DNA of 64,000 nucleotides. Origin: Stratiolaelaps scimitus (taxonomy: Eukaryota; Arthropoda; Arachnida; Mesostigmata; Laelapidae). Of the stretch, positions 12,816 through 26,700 are shown in pieces. The stretch is taken from assembly GCA_019614645.1 (NCBI GenBank), contig JABWDB010000007.1, forward strand, positions 1,550,001-1,614,000, given 5' to 3'. The notes below the pieces were generated by a model. The model did no database searches and had not been told where the DNA came from. It worked only from the letters and a program-made list of their open reading frames with translations. The translations under genes and the position numbers were made by a program. The first letter of the stretch is position 1. Each line of letters starts with the position of its first letter.

Positions 12816-15589
12816 ATGATGCGTTCGGTGTGCACTAGGATAATTCACTAAGTTGAGTCCACTAATTAATCATGAGTCCATGTTGACCATAATTTTATGA
12901 CATGTCTCAGAAGAGCTTTCGACGAAGACAGCGATAAGCCAGCTTTTTCGTTTATAAATTAGAAGTAATTGCGAGGCACATTTTCTAAATAACCTCTATC
13001 TTATGGGCAAAAATAGAACACGCACGATAGGGTATAGTACATTATATCATTGGCCGATTCACCAATGGATCTGGTTGCTGATATAACCCTATGAATACTC
13101 CGCAAAAACAACTAACTTTAATAATAATAATTAACAATTAATAATTAATAATAGGCCAACCAGCAACTGTGTGGTGCAACCATTCACGCGTGATTCCTAA
13201 ATGAGTTTCAAAATTGCTTCCATCAGCGAATAGTTAACCACCCTGACATTTGTTCAATAGTAGAAGTTGTTTTACGAAGAATTTGTCGTCACCTGAAATG
13301 CTATCATATACAGAGGCAGCTCGTAGAAATCCGTCGAGGAACAGATTTTATCCCCCCAGTATATTTTGTTACGCCGACCTTAGTCATTTGACTGCTTCTG
13401 AGGAAGCGTTTATATATATATATGACCCATTGGTCAACGAACGTCGTTCGCATCGTAACGCCGATGCTATCATTACGATTAACCCTTGAGACACGTACCC
13501 ATCGCAGCCTCTCGTGCCTGAGACCCCGTTAGCTACAGCCAATCTATATGTATAATACATACGTGTGTGTTTCGTGTATGCTGCTACTTTTACTGCGTAA
13601 TGTCCCGAGAACGGACCGATCGGCCGTCCGCCTGAGCAACCCTGATCGATCGCCAATGATCGCAGCGTCAAATGGACGAATCAACCTGCATTTGTTGCCT
13701 TAGCCGTGCCCGACCAGTGACCGATATTAGCCGATGTGATGGACTTTGTCCATCTGATGTCGTTCGAACGGTGATGGACGATTTTCTGATACCAAACCGT
13801 TTTATCTCTGTGTATTTCTTGCGCTAAACAACTACAAGTGGCCCGATACTTCCACTATATGTATATATATATAAATAAAGTTTCTGCATTTCTGCGCTAA
13901 ACAAAACCGCCGGAACGGGTTCGCCCGCTCCTGCGCTTGGCGATGACGACCGGTGACGGTCGTTATTACTACAATACTACTCTGAACGATAGCTACACTA
14001 CTACGATGGCTGATTCAAGTTCGCCGGCTCCAACTGATGACACTGCAATCACCAGGGGGGGTGGTGTTTAGCGTGCAAGCATAATAGCTATAGATGCATA
14101 TGACGTCTACGGACAAACTATAGTGCCTATTGTTGCGTTCGTAACGAGTTAAATAGTATTGAATTGAATAGCGCTGATGCGGTGGCCGCCTCCACAGGAA
14201 ACATGTATGACGTTCATCAAAATGCTTGTTTATACCCTATTGTTGTTCAGGTTCGCTTGTCCAAACGCCCGCAGATCGCCGGTTCATTGGGTGAATTGGT
14301 GAAGATGCCGAGAACAATGCGCACTGGGGCGATTCAGTGGATCCTAAATCCTCTGCTCACATTTCACATCATATGTCCGTACGAAAAATTTCTTGGCTCG
14401 TAGAGCACCCCTGAAAATAAATACGGTCATATAAAGGGTGCTCATGAAGCATGAAGCGTATACACATTGGTACACCTGCACGCCATGCGCTCCCGTATCG
14501 CTTGCCAATACAGCTGTTTGCGCCTTGAGATACATAGGTGTGAGTCTATCTTCCTGAAACAAGTCTCAGGGCATTCTGCTATTGTATATAATAAAGTAAA
14601 CCAAAGTTAGCCACTAAGACTATGTCAAATTTAAATCTGATCCAGGGCTAAATTCACGGATTACGTCATTATCCACACCTTTAAGATAAACAGTGGCTGA
14701 TTCGAATAGTCGCCTTTTAGTGCTTCATATTTGATCGTCAATACAAATCACAGCGAGCGCACAAGCTGCACACTGCAGTCTTTGCTGTGGTATAATTGTC
14801 GAATGATCTTTGCTAGCTGACTGAAGCTTAACCAACGCCATTAAGAATTTCATCGTTACGTCCGCTAATTAGCCATAGTAGAACATATACGATCTGAAGT
14901 GTTGACTAGAAAAATATTCTTTGAGTTGTCCCTCGCTAAAATATCAATGCAAGCCAACCAATGCCCGAAGCAAACCAGATGAGTCAGCTATATTTCGTAC
15001 CCGATTATGTCATATTCTGTTATGACTACTATGACCTCTCTCCGAAGTACATCTTACAGTTCCAATCGTAAGGTGACCAGCCAGTGCTTCAACAGCGGTC
15101 TTCCCATTGATCAGGCGGACTTCGCCGTGTCGTAACGACACAGCCAACCCCGTTGGACTAATCGACCTCAGAACTGCCCAACTCCACATCTCCGAAGCAG
15201 GGAGGGGTCAATGAAACTTGTGACAGCCACGGGCGGCTTGATCCCGCCGACAGACCAGGTCGAGATAGATTCTGTCAGCCGCACGGTGAACGATTTTGCT
15301 AACGAGTTCGCCGCGTCGAGCCATTGTACGTGGCAGTCGTCTTGTCGGCGTCGACGCCCAAGTTGTGATCAGTGAATACAAGAGACGCAGCTACCATATG
15401 CAGATGGCGGTTTTATTCAATATTTTTCCACCGACTGAATAAAAATCATGCGCATGATCCTTGAAGTGGCCAAGACCTGAGCAGAATGTAAACTCCTAAT
15501 GCACCCGGCTATCCGGAGTGATATCGAATATAACGGGGCCACCGCCACCAGGTACGTTTATGGAATGACATGAAACTTCGGCGGTGGGC

Positions 15590-15602
15590 GGGGGGGGGGG
15601 GG
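15590..15602. repeat. G homopolymer
   Basis: Thirteen consecutive G residues, potentially able to join a G-quadruplex or simply a slippage-prone run. Confidence 0.85.
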
Positions 15603-16017
15603 TCGTGTTGTTTGCTGGGATACAATTTAGTCTTATGAATTAATTAATCTGAAAATGACCCGCTGCGACATTCGGTTAGAATGTCAGTGTCCGAAGATGA
15701 TACTAAGGAGAAAAATCTTAAGCCACGTTAAATGCGTGGCTATTGCTCATTGTTCTAAAGTTTTAATAATATTCATTATTATTATAGTCAACACTATATG
15801 CTGTGTTCATCTTTGACCTGTTCATCATGTATTTGTAATATACAATTTAATAATATAATCTCAGCGCTACAAAAATCTGTGCATGTATGAAAAATTTGAA
15901 TCATCGGCGTCGACAACATAAACTACTCACTGGCTGATGATTGAAATGGATGCGATCAAGTTCACGCAAATATGAAACGAAACGCCCCTGTAACATATTC
16001 AGCATTCGCTTGAATGA

Positions 16018-16042
16018 TATAATATATATATATATATATATA
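16018..16042. repeat. (AT)n microsatellite
   Basis: A TA tract of about 25 bp with one AA break at its left edge. Confidence 0.9.
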
Positions 16043-16867
16043 ATATACATATTAAAGGATAAACATATTCTGCAAGAAAACGTCATAGGCGATCGAACAA
16101 GCCCGCTAAGTGGAGGGTTCGCACTTCATCCGCGGACTTCATCACCGGCCGCATCCGATATTCTCGCAGATAAATATCGTCTTGCGAAACGATACACATC
16201 TTGTTCTTAATAATTCGTAATGGTCATCTTGCCTAATTTGATTTCTGCAAGTATTTTTAAATCGCTAGTCTCTAATCAACTAGACATACAAATTGACCCA
16301 ATGAATGTGGACCGTATAATAAATTCGTGTTCAACAGGTGCAGCCCATAATAGTTTTTTATATGGTTAATTTGTAAAAATCCTGTTTTATATCATCACCT
16401 TCCGTTGAAGTTAGTTCCCAAGTACCTGCCCCTGATGGTGATCGGTAATCCGGCGCCGGGAGCGGGGTGACGCTACCACTAGTGCTGATTGAATATTCAT
16501 CGCGATATGCTAGCTAAACACAGCGGTACTATTACTAAAATGAGCGGACATTCGTCACATTCAAGCTATGACTCGAATTCAACCGAATATTCATAGGTTT
16601 CTGCTTAGATCGTATTTTGTAACAAACGACTCAAGTTTTCGGTCGTGATGAAGCTGACCCCCTCTCCCCCGGCCACAAGGGACGGTCGCAATTATAAAGA
16701 AGAATAGTAAAACCAATACAGGATTTTCACTCGCGCCAAAGGGGAGAAAGTTGAAAGCAGAACTGGTTGACAGCGGATGGAGAGATGAAATTTTCATGCT
16801 TTCGAATCGAAAAAAAAAAGAAAACCGAACGAACGAATCGCCGTCTCGCGTAGCTATATCGCACGCT

Positions 16868-16978
16868 ATTATATATATATATATATAATATATATATACA
16901 TGTATATATATATATATATAATATATATATACATGTATATATATATATATATATAATATATATATATATAATATATAT

Positions 16979-17051
<73 letters not shown>

Positions 17052-17062
17052 CATATATAGGG
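16868..17062. repeat. Large composite AT minisatellite
   Basis: About 195 bp consist almost wholly of TA steps, punctuated by self-complementary ACATGT hexamers at 16,898, 16,931 and 16,981. The hexamers sit in a repeated context of TA tract, AATATATATAT, then ACATGT, which points to a higher-order unit of about 33 bp that was later expanded. It is the largest simple-repeat block in the window. Both strands are near-identical, so it can extrude as a cruciform and should be length-polymorphic. Confidence 0.9.
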
Positions 17063-17064
17063 AA

Positions 17065-19195
17065 GGTTGGTCTTTGTTTCGTCTGTCAAAGATAGTTATG
17101 CTCGACGATCGATGGTGGTGAGAAAATTAATCGTCGACACGACAGCAAACACCACAACGAGAATGCAACCCTGGTCCAATATTGTTCGCAACGAGGTGGA
17201 TTATGACACAGGTCACATGTACAGACATGGATGGGGACATGGAGAAATTCACACGATAAAGATGACCAGGGGGGGTGTGCTTTAACCAAGGTACATCTCG
17301 GGGCATCACTACTAGTTATAGCGTCCGGTATAGCCGAGTAATTTGCCAAGTTGGTTGATGACTATGCATTACTCGAGTTGAACGTTCGATACCAGGAAAT
17401 CAAAGAATCGTTAACGGTCCGAATCTGCACGCGGATAACTGGCCCGAATATATTGTCTGGCTGGAGATTTGATATATTTGCGCGTGTTATTGATATTATT
17501 GAGATAAGTTCTAACCGAAAAAAATGGGCATGTACAGACACTACTCGGAGCTCGATGGAAGGTGACTGGGAAGTCAAGGCTGACAAATGAAGCCTGTACC
17601 TACAGATAAGGGGATGTGATGGCGCATTTTTTGCGCCACCACAACGATCTCATAATTATCCGGTCTACCATACAAATTTTACGTATACATATGCATCATT
17701 GAAAAATTGATTAATGGTCGTGACTTCCACAGCGCTCGAGGCGGAAATGCAGTTTAGGTAAATTTCGACAATGTGGTACTCATTGATGTTGATGGCTAAT
17801 CGGGATTTTTCACCCGAATCAGCGGCTGAACGCTCTGCATACTCTTCCCCCTCTTCGTCTGTTTTTTTTTTTTTTTTTAGATGAGGAAATTTTTTTCAAA
17901 CGCACGGTCATCACCAGAGACATTCGAATCTCCATGAAAGTAGGCCCCGATCCAGTGCAGGAGGGGGGTTGACGTGGATGACAAAACGCCACCTCTGCCT
18001 GCTGAAACCATCCTCTGCTGAGAGTGTATCTCCGTCTATGCTGGTCAACTTCAACTGCTCCGGGATCTTGGATCTCTAAGTCCAAGTTATCTAATGATAT
18101 GGGCCTGAGGGTCGTTCGTTCATCGCGGCACAGCAGCCCGATCTACGGATAGCGTCAAGCATCGGCGGACGGACGGACGAAGACCTGATGATCATCTTTT
18201 GTCGGGGGGGCATATCTATCTGCGTATCTGATTTTCTGACCCCGTGGCCCCGGGCTGCGGCATCGGATCATCAGTCGTCGCAGAAGCGGCCCCAGCAGTA
18301 GGTGCACGCAATCAGCTGAAGGGTTCCAATGCACAATGCATTGATTGCTGTTTGCAGTTCATTCAGACGTAGAGAGGCGTTCTTCGCTCCATTTGAGCCA
18401 ATGTTTGAATTTTGGCGCCTGCGAAAATCACAAAGGTGGTCGTATACATACAGTTAAACGATGCGAGTAAGGAGAGCCACTCGCTTTTGAGGTAACGCCA
18501 ATGGGTCGAATTGGTTATTTTAATATGCCCAACCTCCCCATACCCTATTGAAACGTAGAGCCTATATTGTTCGAATTGTGTTCGACCACCACCGTTGTCT
18601 AGCCACCCCCTCACGGGTCGGGCTAATAACGGCGATGCTACGCCACGTGGCATTTGTCGTACCAGTACTGCTATAATTACGATATCATCGAGTAATTGCT
18701 AGAAGCAGAGTGAGTCTTATGTAACTTGTTTTTTTGTAATCCGGCATAACGGCGGGCCGTCACTAACTCCGGGGCCATAGTAGGGTTAACTACGGATACT
18801 TAGAACCATGGAGAATACCGATACACATTTTGCGAATTGCCACGTGCAGCGGAATACGCAGACACCCACGATCACATAACAGGGACCCAGCAGTGGCGTA
18901 GCATACAAAAGACACAAAGTACACCACGTATCAATGAATAGGGTGTTCCACCTGTGGGGTATGGTTGAACCCCATGCTATACGCGATACGTGGTATAGTG
19001 TAGCTGCACACACTTATCATGCGGCACATAAGCACGGCGGTTTGACTGCAGGTGAGGAGACACGGCAAATCTCTATAGGTCTTAAATGGAAACAATATTC
19101 CTTCTTGGGTGGGAGAGATTTGACTGACCAGAGTGATCAAGCGGCTAGATTATTATAATAGCTGTCATCCTCGTAAGTCGTAAGTGATACTAATC
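17065..19195. other. Non-coding, no recognisable gene
   Basis: Open frames of up to about 96 codons occur, with no recognisable domain. A poly-T run of about 16 lies near 17,862-17,878. Nothing else is supported. Confidence 0.55.
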
Positions 19196-19197
19196 AT

Positions 19198-19269
19198 CTT
19201 TAAAATGTTTATTGAATTATATATATATATATCAAATATATACTATATAATTCAATAAGCATTTTAAAG
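19198..19269. repeat. Near-perfect 26-bp inverted repeat, AT-rich hairpin
   Basis: The left arm (19,198-19,223, starting CTTTAAAATG) and right arm (19,244-19,269, ending CATTTTAAAG) are reverse complements over 26 bp with one mismatch at 19,208. That mismatch would be a G-U pair in RNA transcribed from the plus strand. The loop is 20 bp of TA-rich sequence. A MITE, a small-RNA precursor or a microsatellite-seeded palindrome are all possible. Confidence 0.75.
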
Positions 19270-19961
19270 AAAACATTACTCGTATTTATTCATCATCGTA
19301 GTTCATATTATTAGCATTGCTATGTGTTAATAGCTGCATAATTTCAAGATTTACGCATCTATTGTGCAATCATCTTATTCAAGCAGATCCGACCAGTGGG
19401 TACTTCTATTCGAGGAGCAGGAGCTCAAGGCTAACACGTAGACATGGACAGACCGGTTCTCTCTTATCAACAAAGGCGATACTGAAGTAAAATTTGCAAG
19501 TGACTATTTGCAAATGGTCAACTTTGCTGAGGACAAAGTTGTCGGCGTCGTTACTAGCCATCGGAACATACAATACATATATATATACTTTCCGTTTCTA
19601 TAGGCGGAAGTTTTCGACTGTAATCAAATGTCCAACTCGTCGATAATAGTGCACACGCAAATCAACTAATGAATGAATTCATGTATGTGTCAAATCAAGT
19701 GTACACACTTGTGAAGTCTCTCTCTGTCTCTCTCTCTCTCTTATTACGAACTCACAACGAAGAGGTAGAGCCGGGGCGGCGGCGGCGGCGAGGGCCCGTG
19801 TTTAATGAACAAGTGATGACGACTCGGTCGGTTTCAGGTGCGTGATACACTAGCTAGCAATTCTCTGGTTGGCATCTTGGAAACTTCGATGGTTTTCATT
19901 GCGGAGATCTAAGCGATACTACAAAAGAAAATAGTCTAAAGGTATTTCAAGCATGGCCAAT

Positions 19962-19964
<3 letters not shown>

Positions 19965-20000
<36 letters not shown>
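19965..20000. repeat. (AT)n microsatellite
   Basis: An uninterrupted TA tract of about 36 bp, followed by a short GGATATATATAC tail. Confidence 0.9.
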
Positions 20001-20002
<2 letters not shown>

Positions 20003-21159
20003 ATATATATACGTCTCTACACTTTCGTCATATTCGACTCATGGAAATGCATTGTTAACTTGAGCCAAATCCACGTTTGTAGAGGACGAATCTTTTCAAA
20101 GATGTTTGAAGGATAGAGAATTCGATTGTAATTTCTCGATGTGGCTTGCCAACACGCCATTTTCAGTATGGGGCTAGCTGAAGTCGTTGGTAAAGGTCAG
20201 CGAAACGATTAAAAATCTCTTTGACCACTTCAGAGCGTCACGACCAAAATGCTTCAAATTTCATTGATACATCCAAATGAACATCGGTATAATAGATGAA
20301 ACTTTTACTTTCTCAGAAACGGAGCGCCGCCACAGTTCATCAGATTGATATACACTATAGATGCCTTATAGTGTGTAGTGGCTTAGCTTGTGCGTCATTT
20401 CTGCTGCTGATGCCAACTGCTGCTGTATCTGTGAAATAAACAATAACAGAGCTGATTTTCATTGAGGTAACATTTGAATTGACTAGTGCCTCTGACGAGT
20501 GCGGAATCATGATCATTACCGTAGACTGCGTACTGCAGACATTCAGGAAAGCTACCGTCGATGCAGTAGACGCAGGAGGGTGGGTTTCCGGTAAAATGGT
20601 AAACCACACAACATCATCGCTATACGTCGTCCAATTTCAATGTCACATAGTGTTATACTGCATAATCATCATGGGGCATATCGGTGTATGGTGTTCCGCT
20701 GAAAACGTATCCGGAAGTAATATTGTTTGCTTCAAAAGCCGTCTACCTTTTGTGTATGCCATTTGAAATGTGCAAATCAATTACAATTCGATTATCTGAT
20801 ACGAGAACGCGGACGAATATTGAACTAATAATATATTAATAAATCAGATTATTCCTAAAGCTGACAGTCACCGTAAACTTTGTTCTCATTGTCCCTATAG
20901 AAGTTATTCCTATTTCCAATATGGTTTTCAGACGAAATCGCCGTGCTCGAACCGCCTGATCCACGCCAATTGATCATCACACGGCGGGTAGGCTCCGTCA
21001 GAGAAGCTCAATGATTGCTATTGTAGGTCGAACAAGACAAATTGGCAAAACGACGATGCCGTATTGAATACACAAGCATCTCTCACTCTGGTATCCATCT
21101 ATCTGTTATTTGTTATTGCGCCCAGTCTGTTGACTCTTGCAGCGGTGCATCAGATCACG

Positions 21160-21189
21160 ATTATTATTATCATCATCATCATCATCATG
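21160..21189. repeat. (ATT)n-(ATC)n trinucleotide tract
   Basis: TTATTATTAT passes into seven CAT/ATC repeats. Its translation gives a His run that should not be read as protein evidence. Confidence 0.85.
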
Positions 21190-24100
21190 ATCGGCCAAAC
21201 AGCAAACGAAACAGCCATGCGGATGATTCGATAAACAACTCGCTCGGATCAATTACGACTTTATCGACAATTTGTGTTCAGTTACATATATGACTGAGTT
21301 GGGTGCGAGGGGTTCCCCATGCGACGTACTATCCCCCGTCCATAAACCGCCACTAGAACTGCCTCCTGATCGCGGAGTGTTGTAACATCGGCTCCGAATC
21401 ACTGAACAGGCCAGACGGACAGATTGCCACTTCGTGCAGTTTCGTTCATTATTGCTGCCCATGTCGTGGCCGCACCACTGCCCGAGCAGGAGCCATCCGG
21501 TACCGCCGCCAAGGTTACACTGCACAAATTGCCTCTTCTACGGCTGAATCTCGTTTCATCTTTTGATACGTCTACTACTGTTGGATCTTTCATCTTTCTG
21601 ATCGGTTTTCCTTTTGTATTTTCTTCGATTTCGCCCGATTCAGTAGATTTTTTTTCTCCCACCGCGGCTGGGCGTCGCTCGGGCGAAGCTACCGATATCA
21701 TCGGTAAACGGCAGTTTTGTGCGGAGGCTAAGCGGGACTCCGTTTACTCCGCGGCTACGGCCACCACCGCCACCAGCGGCAGCAGCAGCAGCAGCATCGG
21801 ACGCCATCGACGACAAGCCAATTTTGCTTTGTCAATCAATCGATCTACCCATCTGTGTCCGCTTGTTTGTGCTTGAGCGGCTGTTTGTATGTGAGTGTGA
21901 GATGCGTACAGAAATAAAGTGGAAAATTATGCTCGGCCACCTTCGTATGAACGTATAAGTTTAGGCGAATAACTGCTAGCGGTACCAGTAGCATGCTCGT
22001 AGTAGTTGTAATGCTGACGCAGTTCACCATGTTCATCAACGCAAAACGTACTAGCGGACAGCCGCTACTCCCAGATTGTAGTTCAATCTCGATCGGGATC
22101 GGGTGGCGGGGCCGATGCAGATACTAGCACGAAGTGCTTCTGTTCTTCCACCTTCCCAGAGCAGGTGGAAGCCACGAGCAAACGATACGATGGATCGACT
22201 CCGTCCACCATCACACGGACAATGATCACGGGGTAATCGCTTGCTGGCGGCCAAATCAGAACGCAGAATCGGACGCAGCGCATAGTTCATGCAATCATGT
22301 TTATTCCGCCTGCGTATGCCTCATGTGCGGATATCTCTCCTGTCCCTTGTGGTCATTCGGACTTCGTCAGCATGTGGCCATCGCGTTGCGTTGGAACCTT
22401 AACGGAAACGCGACAGAAATCGATAACGGACAAATAGTTGAATATCCCTGATACTCTAGTGACAAACGATTCATAATTCAGATTCAGCCGGTTAGTTAGC
22501 TGAAGTCAATGTTCGTTGTTGCTACTGTTTTTTTTTTCGCTTTACAGCATGCTTCGTTTAGGTTACTGATCATAATCGACATGATCGGTCGACGTCACAA
22601 ATATAGCGATTGGGTGAGCTCAATGAAATGATGACAAATGATACCGCTTGCATTGTAGTTCGATAGTTTGACTAGGCAATGATTATTGTTTCATCGAAGG
22701 CAGGTACCTGGCTGTGGGCAGCCGCGGTGGTCACACACACTCCGATGACCAGAAGACAGAGATCCCATATGACAATAGAGTGATTTGAGCTGGCCGTTTG
22801 AGTGAACCCTCAGCACGAGTGGTTATCTGGCTGGTTCATGATTGAAATCGTTCGCTGATTGTCGCTGGCAGAGAGCCCACGACTTAGTGACATGTTGCGT
22901 ATCCGATGTCGTTGTTAATGTTAAACACAACGTAACGCCCTTAACTATGTATCTGGAACGCTTATCTGGCTAGCGATTGATCCTTCGGATGTCGTTTGCC
23001 AAGATCGTTGCCGCATGTGTATGTGCGTGTGTATCTTGCGTGTTTGTTTTTTTTTACCGAACATGTGTATCGTTCGCTTGGCCGTATTTGTTGGAACGCA
23101 CTGGTAAATTCAGTTATTCTAACTCAGATTGGCTAACCGGTTAAATTATGCTATATCAGGTGTAACAGTGAGCATCACTTAGTCGCCTTCTCAATGGGCA
23201 GCACTGTGTTATATTATTGTGTTATACAAGATATTCCCTTAGATACATTCGCTCATATTCCATTAAAACTGCCACCAAGAATAGATCATTTTCAAACATT
23301 TTGCACATACGTATGCTCGTTGCTTTTGCAACTGTGGGCCTACGTCTAGTGAGAGAAACAGATTCTGGCATATCGCAATTTTATCGATGGCATCCGTATG
23401 TGATGTTTGTTCGATAGACCGCTACAAAACGCCTCACTCATAAGCGATCCCCATGTGTCCTCCAGGAACAATTACGAGTTCACAGGTCCAACGCGTCCGA
23501 GATGAAGTCCTTCTATTTTTCATTTCGCATGTAAACGCACTGTAATACATGCTTGAGGGAGGGGTGAATGTTGGCAATGCCTAATGCGTCCCGGCTCTTG
23601 ACTCCACCGTCGAAGGTGGTGGCTGATATTCTTCTAAAACGGCAAAATCCTTTTGCCGACAAACCAATGCGATATATCCCGTGGACAGATCTCCACTTTC
23701 GCGACTCCAGTTAGTCTGGTTCACGAAACTGCAAAACGGTCGTCGTCGTCGTCGCGATAGCAGCTGCCTTTACTTCACTGCTTCTTGTGGCCTTGTCGTC
23801 TCATTGACAATGATGAAGACTTGAAGGAAGTATCTGCACACCGTATACCTACCCTACACACATGGGTTCGCTGGGTCTGACTAGGTCGTTCGTCCGTTCG
23901 GCCGTGTTGGTGGACTTTGACGGGGGGGCAAACATTTCAGCACTTCTTGTCGAACCTATACGTCAAGTTGGCACCAGTAGTAACCGCTTATCACCACTAT
24001 ACCGGCACTGCCGCTGTGACCACCACGATGGTGCCGCGATGATCGATGGACATACGCCATGTTCCCATTGCTTCTTTGTTGATTAGCTATTCCGCGAACT

Positions 24101-25601
24101 GTTGCTTTCGCCGATGTTCAACTGTCACCGTATACGAATCTACCGTCACGAGGACTCTTATAGCTCGACAGTCGTCCGAAGACTGGCCATCGCTGAAGTC
24201 CAGCCCGCAGCGTAGAATCGTCACCGTTTCAAGTTTCCTAGTTTCAGCTGAACAACGTGTGACAATCACCTGGCGATCGTCATACCCGGCCTATAACACA
24301 CCCCCCCCACCCCCCTTACTTCCAATGGACTATCTGTTCCTCGACGACTGCTGTCCGTTATTGTCAACATGTTAATGTTTCGACTGAAGAGACCAGCCGG
24401 CATAGTTCATAGTTGATAGTATATCCCGCATATCAAGTTCATGGTGTCGTCGTGCCCGCCATCGTCCGTACTTCCAGCAAGATTCGCCATGGCTGGTAGT
24501 ACTAGTAATAGCAGCATACAGATACGAGAAGTATGAACGGTCCCCGTCAACAGCTCGCTAGCATCGGTGACATTTAGCGGTGTTTTTTTTTAGCATAGCC
24601 GCTCCGCTATAGCGCTCACTCAGCCATCAAAATCATCGTTCTTCAGTCGGGACAGTTTAGTCAGGTGTAGTGGCTGTTTCGGTGGACACAGTTTTCGGAT
24701 ACAGCCGTCAACTCAACGTAAGGGAAGCGTTTGAGTCCGATGTCGTTCATGTCCTGCTCGAGATATATCGCTCTGCCGGCGCCACCAGCAGCGGAGTGAC
24801 ACCGTTATATATAGATGGTGGCTGGCTCAACATCGCTGCTATCACTAGCACCACTGCTGTACGCCGGATAATAGGGGACATCAAGCAACAACAATTTAGG
24901 CTAGAATTTAAGCAATTTTTTATTTATAGACTGCTCGCGATCGCAGTGATAGTTGTTGTAAGAATAGCAACAGCGGTGGACATGTTGCAGGGCGACACTA
25001 GGACTTAGCCTATATGAGCGGTGTGGCTACTGACACGTGCTACTGCGACCGTTTCTAGCCTGCTGTCATATGCCGGCCGTATCGTATAAACACTGCTGCT
25101 GCTGCTGGTGCGTCGGGCAGTATTTCTTCGTCTCGTATGCAAGGTGGAATAGAGATGTGAAATGCGCTTCATAGAGCACATGTTGATCTGCACCCGGCCC
25201 GGGTCGGTGGGGTGGCATTTCGTGGTTTGTGGAGAATAATATCCGCCGGTGAAGTCGATGATGGGAAATGTTCAACATTGACATCGACATTGCAGAGGCT
25301 GCAAGCCAGAGACCTGTCCTACGGATCCCTCCGATCAGACGCAACAACGTCGTCGACAGCCATAGCTCCGGCTCAGGGGGACGAGTGGAGCCAGTCGCAT
25401 TTAATAAAGGCGAGACGTTTCCTGCCTTCGTGGGGGTCCAGCCCCGGGCTGACCGGGCCATCGTATGTCGTCGTGTATCGTGAGACCGCCCGTGGCTGCA
25501 CCAGCCAATGACTGGACTGCCAACCAGGACTGCCGCTCACTTGATCGTTCGGTGGTCTTTGACGAGTTCAACGTCAAGTTCTCATTTCAGCACCACCATT
25601 C

Positions 25602-25631
25602 AGCAACAACAGCAGCAGCAGCAGCAGCAGC
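25602..25631. repeat. (CAG)n trinucleotide tract
   Basis: About nine CAG/GCA repeats. The overlapping frames translate to poly-Gln or poly-Ala, but neither frame has a supportable gene around it. Confidence 0.85.
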
Positions 25632-26639
25632 GTTATCATCATCGGCACATCGTTGTAGCAGAATCACCGGCAACAGTCGTCGTGGTAATACCAGCCGCAG
25701 AGTTACCATCATTACTGTGTTTCGCTCTTACGCGATTGGTCGCCGATTGCGTAGCGGCAAACCTGCTTCGATTCTACTGTTGTCGTGGCCGCTGTAAGTG
25801 TGATGATGATGACGACAAAATCTCTAAGAACAAACACAATGACGAATGAGGTACACTACGTCTGAATGTGCTTCTCCTCTCTCGTTGGCAATGCTGTATT
25901 TGATTAGTTATTAGGGTTGGCAGAAGAAGGTGCATTTTCACCCCGTGGTCAAACACGGCGAAAACAGAATTATGTGTTATAAATTCGCCTGCTGATTCTA
26001 GCTATGATTTCATTGTTCTTTGTGCCTTCTATATTTCTGAAGATCCATAGAATGTAGTGACGTTACGTATCAGCAAATAAAGACAATCATTTACATGTGA
26101 GGGTTCGCAAATATAAAGATTACGGGACAACAACCACCAGTTTTGTTGGCGGTAACCAGAATCACGCTTCTCTACTTCTTGCAACAATGACGTTCAAAGT
26201 AAATCAAACTTTTTTTGTGAAATTTCTTTAATTCTAACCTTTAAATAATAGCGAAGTTAGACACAAGGAACGAACAATTTACATTATAACAACGTTGCTA
26301 ATTAGTTGTTATTATAAGGTGTTCTGTTACAGTGCAACACTTCTTTATCACTGTGATCTTTACGAGAACTTAAACGTTTTTAGAGATTGTAGTTCCGCTA
26401 ATAACGCAAGCCTCGGATTGTATTGTTACTATGGTTTTTCAAACATCATGAACATTGTTTTTCATATCATTTTATGTATGCCAGCTGCAACAAATGGTTA
26501 TTAATAATATTGCTTTGTTAGTAACATACCTATTCTTGCGTGAGCCCTAATGTACAGTCGATTTATATCATATATGCATGGAGAAGAAACATAGCCCTGC
26601 GCAATCCGTTAGTTGGCCGTGCAAGCCTTGCTTTGAGGT

Positions 26640-26700
26640 GATCGTACTCAACCGAGCTACAGACCACGTCCCAATCGTTTAAAGCGGTCCAAGGCGTCTA
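26640..26700 (-). repeat. tRNA A-box-like fragment
   Basis: The minus strand reads GTCTGTAGCTCGGTTGAG, close to the tRNA A-box/D-arm sequence (TAGCTCAGTTGG). It is followed by an anticodon-arm-like stretch, but no B box is preserved. This is best taken as a decayed tRNA-derived element. Confidence 0.25.

Larger units (their letters stand above)
10335..16015. other. Non-coding, scattered simple repeats
   Basis: No gene is recognised. The stretch includes a (CCGG)n tract, three AT-type microsatellites, a tRNA-like fragment near 12.74 kb and a 13-bp G run at 15,590-15,602. The GC-richer part at about 15,060-15,340 has no long open frame on either strand. Confidence 0.55.

Noticed and set aside
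15060..15340. GC-rich segment that might be an exon
   Set aside because: All frames are short. One frame gave a faint repeat-protein impression but has no supporting splice sites.
16727..17054. Tyr/Ile-rich open frames
   Set aside because: They are translations of the (TA)n minisatellite.
21160..21189. Apparent CRISPR-like or short regular repeats
   Set aside because: They are simple trinucleotide runs without unique spacers, in a eukaryotic context.
21399..21701. 100-codon minus-strand frame in a GC-rich block
   Set aside because: It has a plausible composition but no domain and no clear splice sites, and overlapping frames on the other strand are equally open.
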